Shown: piece by piece, positions 62,477 through 64,000 of the stretch
How positions within the stretch are numbered: the first letter of the stretch is position 1
Layout of the letters: each line of letters begins with the position of its first letter
Assembly: GCA_025782575.1 (NCBI GenBank)
Contig: JALGYY010000017.1
Span: 926,232-990,231, forward strand
Length of the DNA: 64,000 nt
Origin: a bacterium
Lineage (GTDB): Bacteria > Orphanbacterota > Orphanbacteria > Orphanbacterales > Orphanbacteraceae
Reading direction: 5' to 3'
Translations under genes and position numbers: made by a program
Notes under the pieces: model-generated
Database searches by the model: none
What the model was told of the DNA's origin: nothing
The model's input: the letters and a program-made list of their open reading frames with translations, nothing else

Positions 62477-64000
62477 ATGGCGCTTATCCTTTCCTATCTG
62501 TTGATTTTTCTGCTCGCGCTCGTCGTTCGTCTGATCTATCTGACGAGTATCATCGGCGACCCGATGTTCGCCACGCCGATCGTGGATAGCGCGGTCTATC
62601 TCGGCGTAGCCGAGTCGCTTGCCCGGGGGGATGGCTTTCCGCCGGGCCCACTTCGGTTCGGACCGCTCTATCCCATGCTTCTCGGTGCCGCGTTCAAGCT
62701 GACTGGCGGCGGGACAATCCCCCTCCATTTCATCCAGGTGCTCTTCACATCGCTTACCGCCCCCCTGCTCGCTCTGGCGGGGAAGCACGTATTCAATAAA
62801 CAGGCAGGTCTTCTCACCGGTGTTCTGGCCGGGATCTACTGGCCGATGGTCTATTTCGATGGTGAATTTCTGATCGAACCTGCGCTCCTTCCCATAGTTG
62901 CGGGACTCCTCATCGTTCTGCTCGCAGCTGACAGGCGGCCGTCAAATAAGATCTACATGGGAGCGGGCCTCCTGATGGGGATCATCGGAATCGCCCGACC
63001 CAATCTGCTTCTCCTCGCGCCCGTCTGGGCAGTCAGGCTTCTGATTGGAAAGCGGCCGATAGCGGCACTGCTGCTCATCGTGGGAGCAACGCTTCCCATA
63101 GTCCCTGTTACCGTTCGGAACATGACGGCAGGTGATGATTTCGTCCTCATTTCCTCTACGGGCGGCATCAATTTCTATATTGGAAACAACGAAAATGCGA
63201 CCGGAAGGGATTCTACTTTTCCAGGGCTTTTCCAATGGACTTTCGAGAAGGTGCAGAAAATCGCGGAACACGAAGCGGGGCGGTCCTTAAGAGATTCCGA
63301 AGTTTCACGGCACTACTTTCAGAAAGGTCTGGAATTCGCCCGACAAAAACCGGGCGCATTCGCCATGGTCACTGCACGCAAGGTAATCCAGACTTTCTCT
63401 TCCTACGAAATGCCGAATGTGAAAGATCCCGGCTTCCAGAGAGAGCGTTCCTGGTTCTTAGGTCTTCCTTTCTGGCCCGGGTTCGGGATCCTCTTTCCGC
63501 TGGCTGTTTTGGGGGTGATCCGAGTAAGGGGGCGGCAGCGAACGACCTTGCTTCTCTTCGCACTCACGACGGCTCTGTCGATCGTCCTGTTTTTCGTTAA
63601 CGGACGCTACCGGCTCCCCATGGTTCCGGTCCTGCTGCTGCTCGGCGGAGCGGGGCTCGCGACGGTTCTCGAACTCCTTCGCTCACGGGGCAAGGGTATC
63701 TCGAAGAAGATCAGACTTCTCGCCACGTTTCTCATCGCACTCGTTCTCGTCAACCTGAACCCGCTCGGCCGGTTGGATGACCGGTCACAGCTCTACTTCA
63801 ACGTCGGTTGGGCGGCCCAGAAACAGGGGGAGAGCCAGGCGGCGATCGAGGAGTACAATCAGGTCGCGCGGGGGAGCCGCTGGTATCCGCCGGCACTGAA
63901 TAACAAGGCGATTCTTTTCCGTGACAGTGACCGGCTGAAAGAAGCGCGCGCGGCATTGCTCGAGGCGACTGAGATTGACTCGACCTACTTCGAAGGGTGG
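62477..64000 (+). CDS. GT-C glycosyltransferase-like membrane protein with TPR segment, 3'-truncated by the window edge
   Basis: 508 codons from ATG 62477 (behind GGGAG) to the window end, with no stop. About ten membrane helices fill residues ~1-430. The first loop has PIVDSAVYLGVAESLARGDG, which places an Asp where GT39/ArnT-like enzymes have their catalytic residue. Residues ~440 onward turn into TPR repeats (QLYFNVGWAAQKQGESQAAI, EEYNQVARGSRWYPPALNNK). It therefore combines the features of the GT39-like protein at 46272 and the TPR membrane protein at 56427. It probably transfers sugars from polyprenyl phosphate. It is divergent from the sulfatase-like gene. Confidence 0.82.
   Translation, partial: MALILSYLLIFLLALVVRLIYLTSIIGDPMFATPIVDSAVYLGVAESLARGDGFPPGPLRFGPLYPMLLGAAFKLTGGGTIPLHFIQVLFTSLTAPLLALAGKHVFNKQAGLLTGVLAGIYWPMVYFDGEFLIEPALLPIVAGLLIVLLAADRRPSNKIYMGAGLLMGIIGIARPNLLLLAPVWAVRLLIGKRPIAALLLIVGATLPIVPVTVRNMTAGDDFVLISSTGGINFYIGNNENATGRDSTFPGLFQWTFEKVQKIAEHEAGRSLRDSEVSRHYFQKGLEFARQKPGAFAMVTARKVIQTFSSYEMPNVKDPGFQRERSWFLGLPFWPGFGILFPLAVLGVIRVRGRQRTTLLLFALTTALSIVLFFVNGRYRLPMVPVLLLLGGAGLATVLELLRSRGKGISKKIRLLATFLIALVLVNLNPLGRLDDRSQLYFNVGWAAQKQGESQAAIEEYNQVARGSRWYPPALNNKAILFRDSDRLKEARAALLEATEIDSTYFEGW

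Noticed and set aside
1-64000. Prophage, integrative element, CRISPR array, tRNA or rRNA genes
   Set aside because: No integrase, phage structural gene, direct-repeat array, or tRNA/rRNA sequence was recognised on either strand.

Overview
The window is 64 kb of gene-dense bacterial chromosome with about 47 protein genes and no rRNA, tRNA, CRISPR array, integrase or transposase gene that I can see. The flavour is that of an uncultured FCB-group or neighbouring lineage, of the Eisenbacteria, Krumholzibacteriota or Latescibacterota kind. The reasons are several multihaem and dihaem cytochromes, a secreted peptidase ending in a FlgD/T9SS-like C-terminal domain, many lipoprotein and secreted hydrolases, and large TPR proteins. 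This placement is an inference from gene content, not from a marker gene.

Layout. 0-4.4 kb: 3' part of a MATE exporter, a hexapeptide-repeat acyltransferase and an SLC13 transporter with four RCK_C domains. 4.5-12.7 kb (+ strand): an apparent operon of ECF sigma factor, small zinc-finger anti-sigma factor, a DUF3179 protein whose frame contains one TGA, an OPT-family transporter and an RND adaptor/pump pair. 12.8-21.3 kb: a TPR metallopeptidase, an exported isoaspartyl methyltransferase, and a YhaO/YhaN-like (SbcD/SbcC-like) nuclease pair. 21.3-32.6 kb (- strand): OsmC, DinB/DUF1572, and several alkaline-phosphatase (AP) superfamily proteins with an M1-type peptidase and a metal-binding lipoprotein. 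32.6-36 kb (+): an M28 peptidase and a small c-type cytochrome. 36-48.1 kb (- strand): an operon with sulfate adenylyltransferase, APS kinase, four AP-superfamily proteins, two small ribbon-helix-helix (RHH) proteins and an Oxa1/EMC3-like membrane protein, with a GT-C glycosyltransferase upstream. 48.5-64 kb: a dihaem peroxidase, an octahaem cytochrome interrupted by an amber codon, an FmdB zinc ribbon, an SGNH hydrolase, a heparinase/alginate-lyase-like protein, membrane and TPR proteins, a methyltransferase, a GT2 glycosyltransferase, a nucleotide kinase, a ninth AP-superfamily protein and the start of another GT-C/TPR protein.

The strongest unusual signals are these. (1) The DUF3179 gene has an in-frame TGA exactly at the first Cys of the family's CPLC motif, followed at the right distance by a good bacterial-SECIS-like hairpin. 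It is therefore a candidate selenoprotein, and it sits behind its own sigma/anti-sigma pair. (2) The Sat/CysC/AP-superfamily operon is preceded by a near-perfect sigma70 promoter and three tandem 11-bp repeats, directly upstream of the first RHH gene; it looks like a self-regulated system that makes PAPS and uses or destroys it. (3) Eight proteins of unrelated folds (AP enzymes, APS kinase, RHH regulators) end in the same acidic-helical tail finishing in LGY(I/L/V) or a variant of it. (4) Three dispersed long palindromes share a GGGGACACAATAC core and are probably relics of or substrates for REP-associated (RAYT-type) mobility.

Most start codons were chosen from Shine-Dalgarno sequences, overlaps with upstream stops, signal peptides and family length. 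Where the choice was weak the entry says so.
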